Translations under genes and position numbers: made by a program
Shown: positions 32,905 to 44,630 of the stretch, piece after piece
How the letters are laid out: every line of letters begins with the position of its first letter
Position numbering within the stretch: position 1 is the first letter of the stretch
Notes under the pieces: model-generated
The model's database searches: none
Seen by the model: only the letters and a program-made list of their open reading frames with translations
What the model was told of the DNA's origin: nothing
Assembly (NCBI GenBank): GCA_009760855.2
Contig: WPIO01000092.1
Location: 707,501 to 771,500 of the forward strand
DNA: 64,000 nt
DNA from: Cristatella mucedo
Taxonomy: Eukaryota; Bryozoa; Phylactolaemata; Cristatellidae
Direction: 5' to 3'

Positions 32905-33190
32905 AAGCAACGATTACGTCATTGTCACTGCCCTGTCCCTGCTGGCTTCGACACTATTGATCGTGACATTCTTCTTGAACGGTCGAGAGCATCGATTGGT
33001 CAGACTGATGAGGCACTGGTGTAGTTCAAACCATACTCTTCCGATCCTGTTTAATACGTGTCGTGTAAAGGTCTGGTCTCATCAACCGGACCAATCACAT
33101 AAGGAGTTCCACTCGTGCAAGTCTGTGCAAGTAATTTATCCTACTGAGAAAAAGGGCCTGCTTGCTATTATTCAGATTATGCTAGGTACT
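32905..33190 (+). mobile_element. LINE-C copy, right part (RT)
   Basis: Encodes FDTIDRDILLERSRASIG in a broken frame after AATGTCACTGCCC-like sequence, matching 45475-45600. It rejoins the sequence before 30720 if the LTR element and one CTATG are removed. Confidence 0.75.
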
Positions 33191-34955
33191 TAGCTAAAAT
33201 CAGCTGGCGGCACTGCACTACGGGAAGTATTTTGTTTCGAGCAAGGGATGGCATGATAATCTCAACTATCATCAAATAAGGAGTTGGTCGGCAATGAAAT
33301 AATTCATGAGCACAACACTAGCATTTACCTCTGATATATGGTTTTCATAATTCAATCAAACGATTTATGAATCTAATCAACAAACATTGACTAGTATAGA
33401 CAACCAGATTGTGTTTCGTTTGTGCACACTCGATGCACCTGTTTCTAGGCCTGGACTTAATTCTTAATGCCTCGATTAGTGTTTGCGTATTCGTGCCATC
33501 ATCAAAGTAGTTTAAAGTGCTACCAGTAACATCGTCACCTACTGTTCAGTTTGCACCTTTTGTACCGAAGTTCAAAGGGTTGAGAATGAATATTTGCGCG
33601 TTCTGGACGTCCAAAATAAGATATCCGGATCTATAATATTTTCCAAGATTCAAATTTGCAAAGAGTTTGCATCATTGCATTTTCTATTATTTCCACGTTG
33701 AACTCTTAGGTCTTTATTTGCGCACTTCTCTATTTTAGATGGGTTCAGTGTAAGGGAGATCGGCCTTGCTAAGTACTGCCCAGCCCACATGTCCTAAAAC
33801 TTGGGACTTTAGGAAGACACAAGTCTAACCCGGATGATCCACATGCATCATCAACCCTTGTTTTTTTCCAAAGCTAGAAAGCTCGAGTTCGAATATTTAG
33901 CTCTCACGGGGCCAAGAAATCATCACGAGTGCATGAGAAATGCCGACCTTAGCCATGCGGCAGTGTGCATGCGTATCGCGTGAGTAAGTCTGTCACTACA
34001 AGAACACACCTCCACCCAGTTCGAGTACGAATATTTAATTCTCAATTGTCCTTTAGGGCAAGCTTGCTATCTAGTTTCCTTGCAATGCATGCAGTGATGA
34101 CATGCTAATGTTTAGTGTACAGTAACTACATGGTCGTAAGAGGTTTAACTCATCCTACGCATCGGGCCACGGGATCAGCAGGCACCGTATCTCCTCCACC
34201 AGTAGGTTCCTTATGGCTCGCCCCCATGGCTCCCTAAGCCAGCGTAACCACCAGCTAGTATAATGTTGCTATCCAGCTTTCGATGGTCTGTGATCAGCGG
34301 GAGGGGGAGGGGGAGTAGGTAGTATTCACGAGCCCACCTTATGGCTTCCTCGACCTAATCAAACCTGCTCAGTCTTTCTTCTGTCAATGGAAGTACTGGT
34401 TGTACCTGCGACTTCCGGTGAAGGTTGAGCTAGAGGATAGTATGCATTCACGCTTTCAAGAATCTTCAGAATTATTTCCATTCGGCGACGTTTTAACAAA
34501 CGGGAAGGCCGAAAGCCCTTAGCTGTAGTGCAAACTTAATAGATACCCTAAACGATCTCATACTGGAGCGATATTAACACTCACAGAATAGGGAGAGGCA
34601 GACATTCCGGCGCCGTTGCACGAGCAGCGGCTCATTACTCCTAGTACTCCTAGAAGGAGTAGTCCTTGCACTGCATCGCAGGTATTCAGCCATGCCTGCG
34701 TTTAGTTCAGCTAGGCAATCTGTGAGGTAGGATTGACGTTATCTGGTGTCCACTATCACCTTGGAGAAGACACCCGTCGGCAGATGTCAAAAACGTTGTT
34801 AACAGATAAGTTACTGCGAATCGGCAACTGAAGTCCAACACATTTGCGTTTACGACACGCCGATTCAGCAACTGAGCAACTTCTGATATAGCTTGGTAGC
34901 AACCGACCGACGTCGACCGACGTTCATCTACTCAACGAAAATAAAGCTTTGCTCC
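33191..34955. other. Unassigned stretch
   Basis: About 1.7 kb without ORFs of note. A short motif (TTCGA(G/A)TACGAATATTTA-like) occurs at 33892 and 34022. No other structure recognised. Confidence 0.4.
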
Positions 34956-35310
34956 TAGGACATTGTGTGGCTGTGAGAGTGTATCTGGACTAAAAGGCTT
35001 CGCTCTTCTACTAGGTGCTGCTGTTGTGCGACCATCATCATGTGCTCGGAATTTAGGCATCGTCTTTGACAGCTGCCTAAATTTTGAAAGCTTCGTTAAG
35101 AAGGCTACTTCAACCGCTAGCCATCGCGTCCAATCCCTTTATAAGATTAGGGGCTGTCTTCCACGGCGGCTAGCAAAAAAATTAGCTAGCTCCCCAGTTT
35201 TTTCTTGGCAGAATTATTGTAATTCCCTTTTGGCTAGGCAACCTAAAAAAGCCATCAAGCCACTGCAGCCGACTTTGAATACGGCTGCAAGGCTAGTTTG
35301 CTAATCTCAG
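34956..35310 (+). mobile_element. LINE-B-related fragment
   Basis: An open 113-codon frame: RPSSCARNLGIVFDSCLNFE, KIRGCLPRRLAKKLASSPVF, NSLLARQPKKAIKPLQ, LNTAARLVC. It parallels the N-terminal half of 28627-27851. Confidence 0.85.
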
Positions 35311-35439
35311 AGGTTTGACTACGCGTCTCCTTGTTCTTCAAAGAATGCAACTAGTCCTCTGGATCCTATTCCCACTGTTCTGCTTCTACGATGCATTGAT
35401 CTGCTGCCGCCACGCATAACTAACATGAATATGCCATTA

Positions 35440-35615
35440 TCCTCACGTCATGTCCCAGCACCTTTCAAAAAGGCTGTAGTCGAGGCCACTACTCACGAAA
35501 GCAACAATAGACCTCGAGAACTTGAGCAATTTCCTCCCACTCTCCTTTCTATAGTTTCTATCAAAGACACCGAGTCGTGGCAGAGTCATTTCAGAGCTAA
35601 TCACTATACACATAA
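35440..35615 (+). mobile_element. LINE-A RT start fragment
   Basis: Codons for PFKKAVV and, after frameshifts, NLSNFLPLSFL correspond to FKKAAVRPLLKK...NLSNYHPVSLL at 25566-25660. Confidence 0.6.
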
Positions 35616-35639
35616 GCAGAATTTGATAATAATTATTGA

Positions 35640-36740
35640 TGATAAAGTGCAGTTTTATGGGAGAATGTGGTCGAGTGTGTAACCCTTGATGTGAGTACGG
35701 AAATGCACATGAGCAACAAGAGACAATGAGTCATTGATGTACGAAATTCAGTGTTGAAGGCATCAGATAAGTTATCAAACTGAACTTTGAAATCACCCTA
35801 AATAAGGAAAGATCGATTTTTTGCACACAGAATTGAAATGAGATATGAGAACTCTTGAGATAACGGAGGACTTGGTACATGGTGGGCGATAGACTACTGC
35901 CACCATCGGTACCTCGTGGTCGGGTGAAATCAAGACAATTAATTCGAAAGACTGCTCGAGGGTATTGCAAACGGCTTGAAATCGCAGCTCGAGAGTGTAA
36001 ACACTCCACATCCAGTCTTGATTGATCTAAGGGTATGAAAGAAGGAGAAGCCAGTCGGGAATACCTCTTTAATTGTTGGACAATCTACCTATTTTAGCCA
36101 TGTTTCAGTCAAGACGAATAGGTCAAGACTATTTTCAGAAATAAGGTCGCTTATTACTAGAGATCCATTGGACGTTGATTGAGCGAGGATTCCAAAGACT
36201 CAAGTGGGAATTCCGGAGTTATAGCAGGCCCGATGACCACTACATTAGAGAGATTGACAGTAATGCTTGAGGGAGAGCGAGCTGAGCGGTTCGAGACAAT
36301 TCTAGGAATATCAAATGTGCGAATACTCAGCTAGCAGCTCCCGCCAAACGGGCGGCCTCTTAGCTGGCAGCCCCGGCCACCGAGGGGCGCTTTACCTTTG
36401 TTCATGCATAACTCACGCATCTCAGCAACAACAATAACATATAGAAATGCATTTGAATTACGATGATGAGCGATAATAGGTGTACTCGATCATAACTAAC
36501 GTGCAGATTACTAGCCGCCGGCGTAGCAAAGGTCGCCGCCGGCGTGGGAGACCTAGCAACTCTAAGTGATAAGCATTTAGACGTCCATAGGCACGTAATT
36601 TCTTACGCGTCACGGTCAAAGAACAAACCAATTAGCTTTAAACAGGTCTTAGCTATAATGGTTTTCGTATGCAATGCTTGCAAGAACGTCGATTTTTGGA
36701 AGAATTCTGCAGTGAACAAAAATTCGTGTAGCCCTTGGTG
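35640..36740 (-). mobile_element. LINE-A 5' region and endonuclease, reversed
   Basis: The minus strand reads ...VCNTLEQSFELIVLISPDHE, VPMVAVVYRPPCTKSS (endonuclease) downstream of a 5' region that matches 24730-25600, including the CCGCCGGCG blocks. This copy keeps endonuclease sequence that the copy at 24730 lost to deletion. Confidence 0.82.
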
Positions 36741-36826
36741 TCCCGAGGGAAGAAGGGGATAAATAAGAATAAATTAATAATTAAATAATAAATAAATACA
36801 TAAAGAAAAATGAATAGCAAATTTAC

Positions 36827-36989
36827 CGATCTCTGCATCGTATGCGACTTGTATCCTGACTTGTTGAACCTCTGTAGATCGAGGTACATCCCGGAAGCTT
36901 GTTGAGGTGCATTCTTGTGACTTGCATAAAGCTTCATTTCCAGTGAAGGTTTGTGCTTTGTAAAATCCATAGCTCGGATGATACTTCAC
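36827..36989 (-). CDS. Candidate internal exon, minus strand
   Basis: The frame reads KYHPSYGFYKAQTFTGNEAL, CKSQECTSTSFRDVPRSTEV and QQVRIQVAYDAEIG, followed by a donor GATCG|GTAAAT (phase 1). Residue composition is ordinary and cysteines are present. A convincing acceptor is missing, and the adjacent upstream sequence has a stop in frame, so the exon start is uncertain. No family recognised. It might belong to a larger minus-strand gene that includes 20891-20290, but the intron phases do not join directly. Confidence 0.3.
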
Positions 36990-37830
36990 ATATCGCAGTG
37001 GAATTTAAAATGCGAGCTCAACTCTGCTCGTTTTAATTGACTCGAGAAATGTTTCTGAAATCGGTTGGATACTTTTGCCTAAACTTCTGAAAAGTGGTAG
37101 GGTCCAGTGATCTTAGCAACGTGTCGAAACGTACTCGACATTCTTTAACGAACATTTATTGAGCTCAAACGACTACCGTGCGTCCGAGTGGCATCTACAC
37201 ACCTTACTTTGCACACTGAGTGCACTGAGCCTACTGCTGACCGAAAGCTGTGTGCGCTTCTTGTCTGACACCCGGATGCTTCAAACCTTGGCCACGCTTC
37301 GCTGAGAGCAGAGAGCCTGGCAGCCAGGCAATGGCCACGTGGGTGTGCAGGGCAACTGGGCCATGCGTCTCAGGCGTGCCGAGCTCAATCGATGTGGTCG
37401 AAAAGCTTGCGGAATTGTGAGAGAGCATGACTCGCGAGCCTGTGAGACAGAGGCCCTGCGAGAGCTTAGACTGCCTAAGCAGCCGCAGGCTCTCGATCAG
37501 TTGAAGGGGTTGACGGTCAGACGATGGCTGTCGTGGAATACTCAGCAGTTCGGCACAAATCCCTGCGTTGGCGGCATCTGTGAGGACATCCATCCATCTG
37601 CCACACACTGCAGCCATCTGTTGTGTCAGTGTGGAACGAACGAAGGCGCGACAGGGAACAAACCATGCATGCATGGAATATGAGGGCTGCCGGAGGAGTA
37701 CAGGGGAAGCAGAGCGGGGGGGGGGAGGGCCTGATCCCCGGTAGCCCAGATCCCAAGCACCGGTAGCCGTCTATAGCGAGCGCTTAAACTGTGCTCGGCC
37801 GGTGCGGTTTAAATAAATAAATATAATTCA
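36990..37830. other. Unassigned stretch with long opposed ORFs
   Basis: 37231-37674 (minus, 147 codons) and 37339-37683 (plus, 114 codons, ending in several Cys/His residues, TNPCVGGICEDIHPSATHCS) overlap. At most one can be real and neither has a known domain. A G-run lies near 37718. Confidence 0.3.
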
Positions 37831-37884
37831 TTTACATAGCGCCCCAAGAGAACCTAATCTCTATTCAGGCGCTTCACATATAAT
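37831..37884 (-). repeat. SINE1-type hairpin tail
   Basis: ATTTACATAGCGCC...AGGCGCTTCACAT, as at 22617-22670, joined directly to the next element's ATT tail. Confidence 0.6.
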
Positions 37885-38060
37885 AATAATAATAATAGTG
37901 CACTTGATAAAGCGCCCTCAGAGAACTTAATCTCTCTCTAGGCGCTTTACAATTGCTGCAAAGTGAAATGCAATTGAATGGTAAGTACAATCATGCTTGA
38001 AAAGCAAGCAAAATGAACAACATGGTTAGGGGTGACATGCACAGGGTCAGCATGCAAATT
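37885..38060 (-). mobile_element. LINE-A 3' end only
   Basis: (ATT)n, the hairpin, and about 100 bp of 3' UTR up to GGGTCAGCATGCAAATTG; no coding part. Confidence 0.88.
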
Positions 38061-38356
38061 GCCTCGGTTTCTGATAATTAAGTGTTCAGTGTTAGAGCCG
38101 GGAGACTTAGTGCTCGGTCGGGCTACCCCACTTGACGGCAGGTCGTACAGAGAACTGCAGAGGGTATGCGCCACCGGAGCTTTTGAGTGCATCGATCGAA
38201 ATACAGCCTAAATAATGGTCCGCGGAACGAGTTGTCGTCGTTGAACAACGCCGGTCCTAGATGAGCAATACCTAGGTGGTTGAATTAGGCACTCGAATAC
38301 TGCTGCCGCCTAACGCCGCTGTGTCCTAACGACTAAACTTGACGATCTCGTTACGC

Positions 38357-38398
<42 letters not shown>

Positions 38399-39534
38399 TA
38401 TATTGATATATTGAATGAGCCACCGGGAGGAAGTAGTTCAATTGATAAGCAGCCGGATCAGCTCAGGACTTAAGGCAGCTGCAGATGGAGTCTGAATAAC
38501 AAGTACACGGGTGGTTTAAGATATAGAGGTACAGACAAGCTTACATATATAACTACATACACACTTGCACTCCCGCACGAACACAAGCCGACAAATTATA
38601 CGCGTATGAATAAAACTAAATATCATATGTATGTATGTATGTATATATAGACGAGAAATGATAGAGAGAGAGAGAGAGAGAGAGGAAAGGCGGCATGCGG
38701 ATCTAAACGTCATCCAGTACAGCACAGATGAATGCAAATGAGACTAGCACGAGGCCTTGCATTTCCGTTCGGCCAAACGAATTGCAGGCTCTAGTTAGTG
38801 AGCTATATAATTGAGAACAAGGAATTGATAGTGAAAGTGGTAATGCCCTACTTGGAGCGAATTTCAGTGTAGACAAAAATAAGCCAACAGGCTGAAAGTG
38901 AAAGTGAAGCAGTGAAGCAGGCTAGCAGTAGTGAAACTGCAGTTTCGTAGAATGTTTTAGGGTTCAGGTAGAGCATGCCGCCTTTCGCGTTACTTTAGCA
39001 ATAGCGTGTATTTTAAAGCTAAGTACTGTTAATTATAAAATGATGGCTGACTATCATACTGGCGATTGAATCAGCCAGTATGGGGAAATGTGAATGAAAG
39101 AAGCCATCTTAAATTGGATCTCTGAGAAACGCTCAACGCTGAAGCTCATTGGATTCACTTTGACGTCCACTCTTGAATTCTACTCGCAGGATATAGGCAA
39201 AGTGTTAGTACAGCGCTTACGATGCATAGCGAGGCGAGCCGTGAACTTGAAGGACTCTGTAGTCGAGGGTACCGAACGATGATCTCTATCTCAGCAGACC
39301 AGCGCTCTTCCAGCTCGTGATTGGTGGTTGCTCTATCCGATGACCTTTAGAGTATCTATCCGTGACCTATGGAGCTGTAATTTCTATCTCACTCCTGCAC
39401 AATACGTAGAAGAAACCTGCGAGCGCACGCTAGCAATACATTTTCTACTTCGCAGAAAAATTTACCGGGCCGTGAAAAGCGGTAACGTGACGTGTAACGT
39501 GACGAAAGTGGCATTTTAATTGTGCTTTTAAATA
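38061..39534. other. Unassigned stretch with (TA)n 38358-38396 and (GA)n 38658-38686
   Basis: No domain-bearing ORF. The microsatellites are the only structure recognised. Confidence 0.45.
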
Positions 39535-40112
39535 TGTAATGTGTAATGTATCTCCGTCTGTAACTCCTCAAAATCAAATACACTATATGGGTGTTACGGA
39601 GGAGAGTTTTGTATAGCGCACTCACAGCCTAAGCGGCTTTCGGTACGCATTCGCTAGCCAACAGACTTCGTCTCACGCAACAAAGAGAAAGTGAGAAGCA
39701 TAGCTGAGTCGGGAGAGCAGTTGACGTAGTGAGTAGCATGGAAGTAGCAGCTCAGGACCGCTGAAAAGGATGAGCCATAGTCGGCAGTTGGAGAGTAGTT
39801 GTCGTTGCGTAAGAATTGTGGAAGCGAGTTCCACAGTCTAGGACCTGCAGAGCTAAAGCTTCTGTCGCCAACGGTCTTTAAGCAGAGGAAAGGAACAGCT
39901 AATTTATTGTCCACACAGGACCTGAGGGCGTGAAGAGGCTGAAACTAATGCAGCAGTTCAGCTAGGTACGAAGGAGCCAAGCCGTGGTGGGCCTTGTGGG
40001 TCAGCGTAAGAACTTTTCTCTGTATCCGTTGCTCAACCGGCATCCATCCTAGCTCTTTTAGCAAAGGCGACACGTGCTCAAACCGCAGGGACTTGAAGAC
40101 CAGCCTTGCAGT
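39535..40112 (-). mobile_element. LINE-B 3' part
   Basis: Minus strand: ARLVFKSLRFEHVSPLLKEL, GWMPVEQRIQRKVLTLTHKA, then a frameshift, DNKLAVPFLCLKTVGDRSFS, the 3' UTR and a short TACATTACACATTACAT tail. Confidence 0.9.
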
Positions 40113-40984
40113 ATGAGCGTTAATACTGCTACCGCTGTTCCTTACACGTATTTTTTTTAACATTTTGCGTCTTACATCCAACCCACATAATAAGCTCGGG
40201 TCGATCAGGTCTATACGGAGCTAGTGCCTACCTTGCATATTTTACCAGCATTAATAAAATGCACTGATTTATTAGCTGATTTAACAGCCATTTGCATAAC
40301 CGCAGAAGGTGCAGATTACTAGCAAGCATCGCCAGGCGAAGCGCAAGTCACAAGACCCGACACAAGCTTCCTTCTTTTTAATGGCGTCTAGTCTAGGGGA
40401 TGAGCAACGTCAGGTCAGCGACAGTTATTTCCGCGTTTTGTTAGCACGCGAACTAAAGGCACAATCTCCTTAGGACTTGAGAGTGGGTTGGAGGCATAGT
40501 GAAACACAATATGATTTGAAGTATATTAGTAAAAAATCGGCATAAGCGTCCACTCAGCCAGCACTGGCCATCCAAGCTAAAAGGAGGGTCCCGTAAATTC
40601 AATTCATCATTTTCAATGCAGCTGCCCGTCGTCTTTCGAAGCCTTTGCAAGCGTACCTCTTCCTTCTGAGCTCGACTTGCTCAAAATCGAGCAAGAAACT
40701 TGTTATTCAAGATTCTCTGCCAGGCTTACAATTTTTTCGCTCGCTCGCACCTCGCCATTCCCATACGACTTTCTTACTCCTCCAGAGTGTTCTCGCATCG
40801 CCCGCTTCTCTGCACGTACGCGTTTCGTTGTTCCACATGCTAAATTTAAATCGTATTGTGACGGATTCTGAAGGTCGCTTAGATCGAAGTTTGGAGCTGA
40901 TTGTCAACAGCTTAGCTAGCAAATCGCACCACTCCTGTCGGATTTTTAGTGGCCGCCTCTCAAGCACCGGGTCGACTTTAAGAG
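40113..40984. other. Unassigned stretch with a SINE2 body piece (40265-40345)
   Basis: TTAGCTGATTTAACAGCC...CCGCAGAAGG matches the body of SINE2 at 11829. Frames at 40645-41085 have no known domain. Confidence 0.4.
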
Positions 40985-41200
40985 CCTCTCTTTCGCATTG
41001 GTTTATTGCAGCATTTGGTGGGTCTTTGGAATTCTTCCTTCATGTGTATGTACCTGGTTCCACCAAGCCTGCTGCTTACAGATAATACCACCAGTAATTT
41101 AGGAATGCTTCGTATACAGCATCTATAAGTGTCAAGAAAACGATTCAGTTCTCCGAGGGCACTATAAAGAGACATTATTATTATTATTATTTGGCAAGCA
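40985..41200 (+). mobile_element. LINE-A2 3' end
   Basis: GCAGCATTTGGTGGGTCTTTGG, a 3' UTR, a hairpin with AGTG...CACT in place of AGCGC...GCGCT, then ATTATT repeats. Confidence 0.72.
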
Positions 41201-41439
41201 GGTCGTTTCTGTCGCCTTTACCAGACTACCTATTCGACCATCTCGCTGCTTCCGTCGCTGCTCCGTCTCGCTGTCGCATAATCCGCATGTTTTTCTTGTA
41301 GTCTTCTCCTTGCCTACACAACTGATTAGAAATTTCGTGGTTATCACGGTAATCTCGCAATCTGTTTGCTATCGTCTGGCCTTCAGTTGCGAAGGCACTG
41401 CGACCCTATTTTAACATTTGCCACCACCTGAAATAGCAA

Positions 41440-41535
41440 TTGCTTTGAAGGATTACCTGCTGCAGGACTCAAACCCCGTCCCGACCTGTGTCGTTGAGAG
41501 CAAGCATCTTACTCTTACGGCTAAGAGTAACCGCT
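41440..41535 (-). mobile_element. tRNA-like SINE head
   Basis: The minus strand has a B box GGGTTTGAGTCCTGC and an A-box-like TTAGCCGTAAGAGTAAGATG upstream at tRNA-like spacing. Confidence 0.45.
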
Positions 41536-42399
41536 TCAAAGAAATGCAAAAACAGCTGAAATCCAACGGGACAGTTACATTTCCAAGCTTTAAGTTCGCG
41601 ACGAGTTTCCATCATTACAAAAATTATTTTAATTATATTAAAATCATTATTTGCTGTTTTTTTCAAATTGGTAACGGTTTTCAATATAATCTTTAAATTT
41701 AAAATGCTGGTAAAATCTCTCCAAAATTGCTAAAGGGTATATTTTGACGTTATTTGCAGCATGCTTTAGGTGTACAACAGTGGCAGTTGCCGCTACATCT
41801 CAACTTGCCTGCCGTCCGCCGCCAAATTACTTTCCTAATATGAGGACGTAGGTAAATTAGCAGCTCTTAAATTGCTTGCATTCCTCTGCTAACCAGCAAC
41901 TTATTGTTCCTGCTAATTAAACTACTTTGCTGAGACAGGATTCGTTTTGGGTCTTCATGCACGTCGACAAAGCAATTCAGAATGTGCTAATAATTGGGTG
42001 AGGCAAAGTTGGTAAGGCAAGCGATGGTACAAGCCACCTATGTTTGTGGTAAAATGCGTTCGAATATTCACGTTTTGGCATGCCCAAGAATTTTTCGCAC
42101 ATCCAACAGGCTAACTATTAGACTAAAGAGGATTTTGCAAAAACTTGCAAAGACTTTTTCAAATAATTACTCAGACTAGCTATAGGCACATTGTCGAGAG
42201 CTGGGCAAGGCACTGGCAATTCGGTAAACGGAGACGAGTTCTGACTTCTTAGACAATATAGGGCAGCATTTCTTTTACAAACGGAAAACTCGAGTGCCTA
42301 TGGCGAAGGTAAGTCTGAGCCTAGCGTGGAGTCTGTGCCAATGATTGTAATACTTTCCAGCAAGCAATTGCAATTGAATTCAAATGTTTTAGGAAAAGC
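41536..42399. other. Unassigned stretch
   Basis: AT-rich, with a 61-codon frame at 41994-42179 of no known type. Confidence 0.4.
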
Positions 42400-43210
42400 A
42401 GGGTGAATGCAGGAATTTGGCTGACACCGAATGAAATCCTGTTGATTTAATGAGTAAATGCGTACGTAAAAGCACTCGTCCGCGCACCTGCAATCGTAAT
42501 CTGCCCTCTAAGGGAGAACGAAGCCACAGAGAGCGCTGCGGCGGCCGAGGACAGCCGTTGCGACGACGAGGAATGGGCCAGTCAGCCACTGCGGTTGCGA
42601 GACTTCAGAGAACTGCTACCCAGCTGTTGTAAGCTAAGCGTGCACTGTTGCCGCACAGGACGGTCCAGCTGCTGGAGCCAGGGAATTGTATGCCCGCCGG
42701 GCAGGCAGGCAGGCGGGCGGGCGGGCGGGCGGGCGAGCATTCGCACGAACCGCCTTCCTTGGGTCCCACTACTTGCGCTCCGGGCAGGCGTCAGCTGACA
42801 AGCTAGCTCACACTTGATGATTCGCTGTGGTATAGCGAGCCCTGATGCCGCTAGGCCCAACCCTGCTCGCCAGCAAGCTCCATCCTTGGTATGGTGCATT
42901 GCACCGTATCGCTAACTTGTCAGACACTGACTTACAGACAGCACGGCTGCAGCCTTTTCTTGTTTGCTGTCTTTCTCCGAGTCGGCGCCAACAGCAACCG
43001 TATCAGCAGTGGCGGCAGTGGCGGCAGCAGCCGACAGGCCGCCAGCGAAGCAGCAGCTGCCGTTCTTCGGACGCAGCACAGCACCGGACTGCTCCCACGC
43101 CTAATAGCTAGCAAGAGACTCCTGCGTTGCCACGAAGAAGCCGTTGCCGTCAGGTACGGGCGTTCAAACTGCTATGATATCCTATGATACCGTGATATAC
43201 TCGTATCGTA
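42400..43210. promoter_or_regulatory. GC-rich stretch with (GGCG)n, possible promoter
   Basis: GC content rises, with GCAGGCAGGC then GGCGGGCGGGCG at 42698-42737 and CAG/GGC-rich DNA to about 43110. Open frames occur on both strands. It lies just upstream of the small ORF at 43260. Confidence 0.3.
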
Positions 43211-43259
43211 CCGTGATATCGGATCGTCCCCTCCTTGCTCGCTTACCGATTTGCTGGCC

Positions 43260-43415
43260 ATGGGTAGCCAAATCGTGGAGTGCCCCAGATCGCTAAAGCA
43301 GATTATAGGCACTGTTTTAATTCTCGGCATTGAAGATGAAGCTATAGATGCAGTTTACGACCTGCGTTACTGCCTCTTCGTAGAGGTTCGGCTCCTGGTG
43401 ATTGGTGGCAGTTAA
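43260..43415 (+). CDS. Small ORF of 51 codons, possible first exon
   Basis: An ATG in a good context (GGCCATGG) opens MGSQIVECPRSLKQIIGTVL, ILGIEDEAIDAVYDLRYCLF, VEVRLLVIGGS, then TAA. The composition is protein-like (leucine/isoleucine and acidic residues) and it follows a GC-rich region. Possible donors are weak (TTC|GTAGAG, GAG|GTTCGG). No family recognised. Confidence 0.28.
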   Translation: MGSQIVECPRSLKQIIGTVLILGIEDEAIDAVYDLRYCLFVEVRLLVIGGS

Positions 43416-43994
43416 CAGTGTCTGACTTTATGTAAGATTACTGGCCATCGCATTTGACAACCCTGTCGCCGAATTCTGATCGAACAGCCTAGCGAAGTGG
43501 TAGGCCGCAGCTCCACTACTTTTGGACTAGGTCACCGAAATACTTTTCGTCGGAACTGAGTAATCCCCGTTGGCCAGCAGCAGCTTTGTCAATCGCCGAC
43601 AGATCACAGCAGAACGAGCCTTCGTTCAAAACAAATTTACAGAGGTGGATATGGATCACGCTAGAAACTTTATCTCGACTTCTGAATTCAGAGGGACGCA
43701 CATGCGGTCGGTGCTTTGGCATTCGCCGAGGAATGTCTAATTTGCAAACCCCCTTCGGGCCCCGTTAAACTTTGTATCAATGCAAATAGAATAGGAGCTC
43801 TGATTAGAAGCTGTCGGTGCGATCGCCAGCCAATTAGTTGCTGGGCTTTGGGCCTTTTCTCCTATAGCAAAATCTGGAGGAGCCTTGGAGGAGCTTCAAG
43901 AGACCTTCGTAGTAGAATCTGCATTTCGTAAGTTTGGCTGGCATATGCGCTTTGAGCGAAACAGGTATTTGTCAAGTTTCCCGTAGCATGTCCT
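43416..43994. other. Unassigned stretch
   Basis: Short frames at 43516-43768 on both strands, nothing recognised. Confidence 0.4.
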
Positions 43995-44630
43995 GCAAAT
44001 ATGGCAGCTAGACTTGTCTGCCGTGAGCGTCGCAGTTGCCACATTACTCCACTTCTCGCCGACCTGCACTGGCTACCAGTCAAGCAACGGATTGACTTCA
44101 AGATTTTGCCGCTCACTTTTAGGTCCCTTCATTCTATGGCTCCAGCCTATCTGTCAGATATACTACCCCATCAGGCCAAGCATCGTACCACCCGCTTTTC
44201 GGAATCCAACAGTCTAGAAATACCTCATACAAACCTTAAATCCTTTGGAGACCGTGCATTCAGTTCGTATGCTCCCAAAGCCTGGAATTCCCTCCCGACC
44301 TGCGTCAGAACATCCCCTGACCTGACCACATTTAAAAGGAACTTAAAAACACACCTATTTAGGACAGCATTTAGTGGGTCCCTGTGATTCGTCCTTGATG
44401 TGCTTATGCGTGCTGACACTGTGCATGCTGCCACTAACCACATTTGCATGCTGACCCTGTGCATGTCACCCCTAACCGTATTATTCATTTCGTTTGTTTT
44501 TCAAGCATGATTTTACTTACCATTCAATTGCATTTCCCTTTGCAGCAAATGTAAAGCGCCTAGAGAGAGATTAAGTTCTCTGAGGGCGCTTTATTAAGTG
44601 AATTATTATTATTATATTATTATTATTAAA
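43995..44630 (+). mobile_element. LINE-A copy, well preserved
   Basis: A frame open from 44001 to 44387: ARLVCRERRSCHITPLLADL, HWLPVKQRIDFKILPLTFRS, KSFGDRAFSSYAPKAWNSLP, TTFKRNLKTHLFRTAFSGSL, stop. Then the 3' UTR, a perfect hairpin and an interrupted (ATT)n tail. Confidence 0.92.

Noticed and set aside
37231-37683. Overlapping 147- and 114-codon ORFs on opposite strands
   Set aside because: No domain, no splice context, and mutual overlap; kept only as an unassigned stretch.
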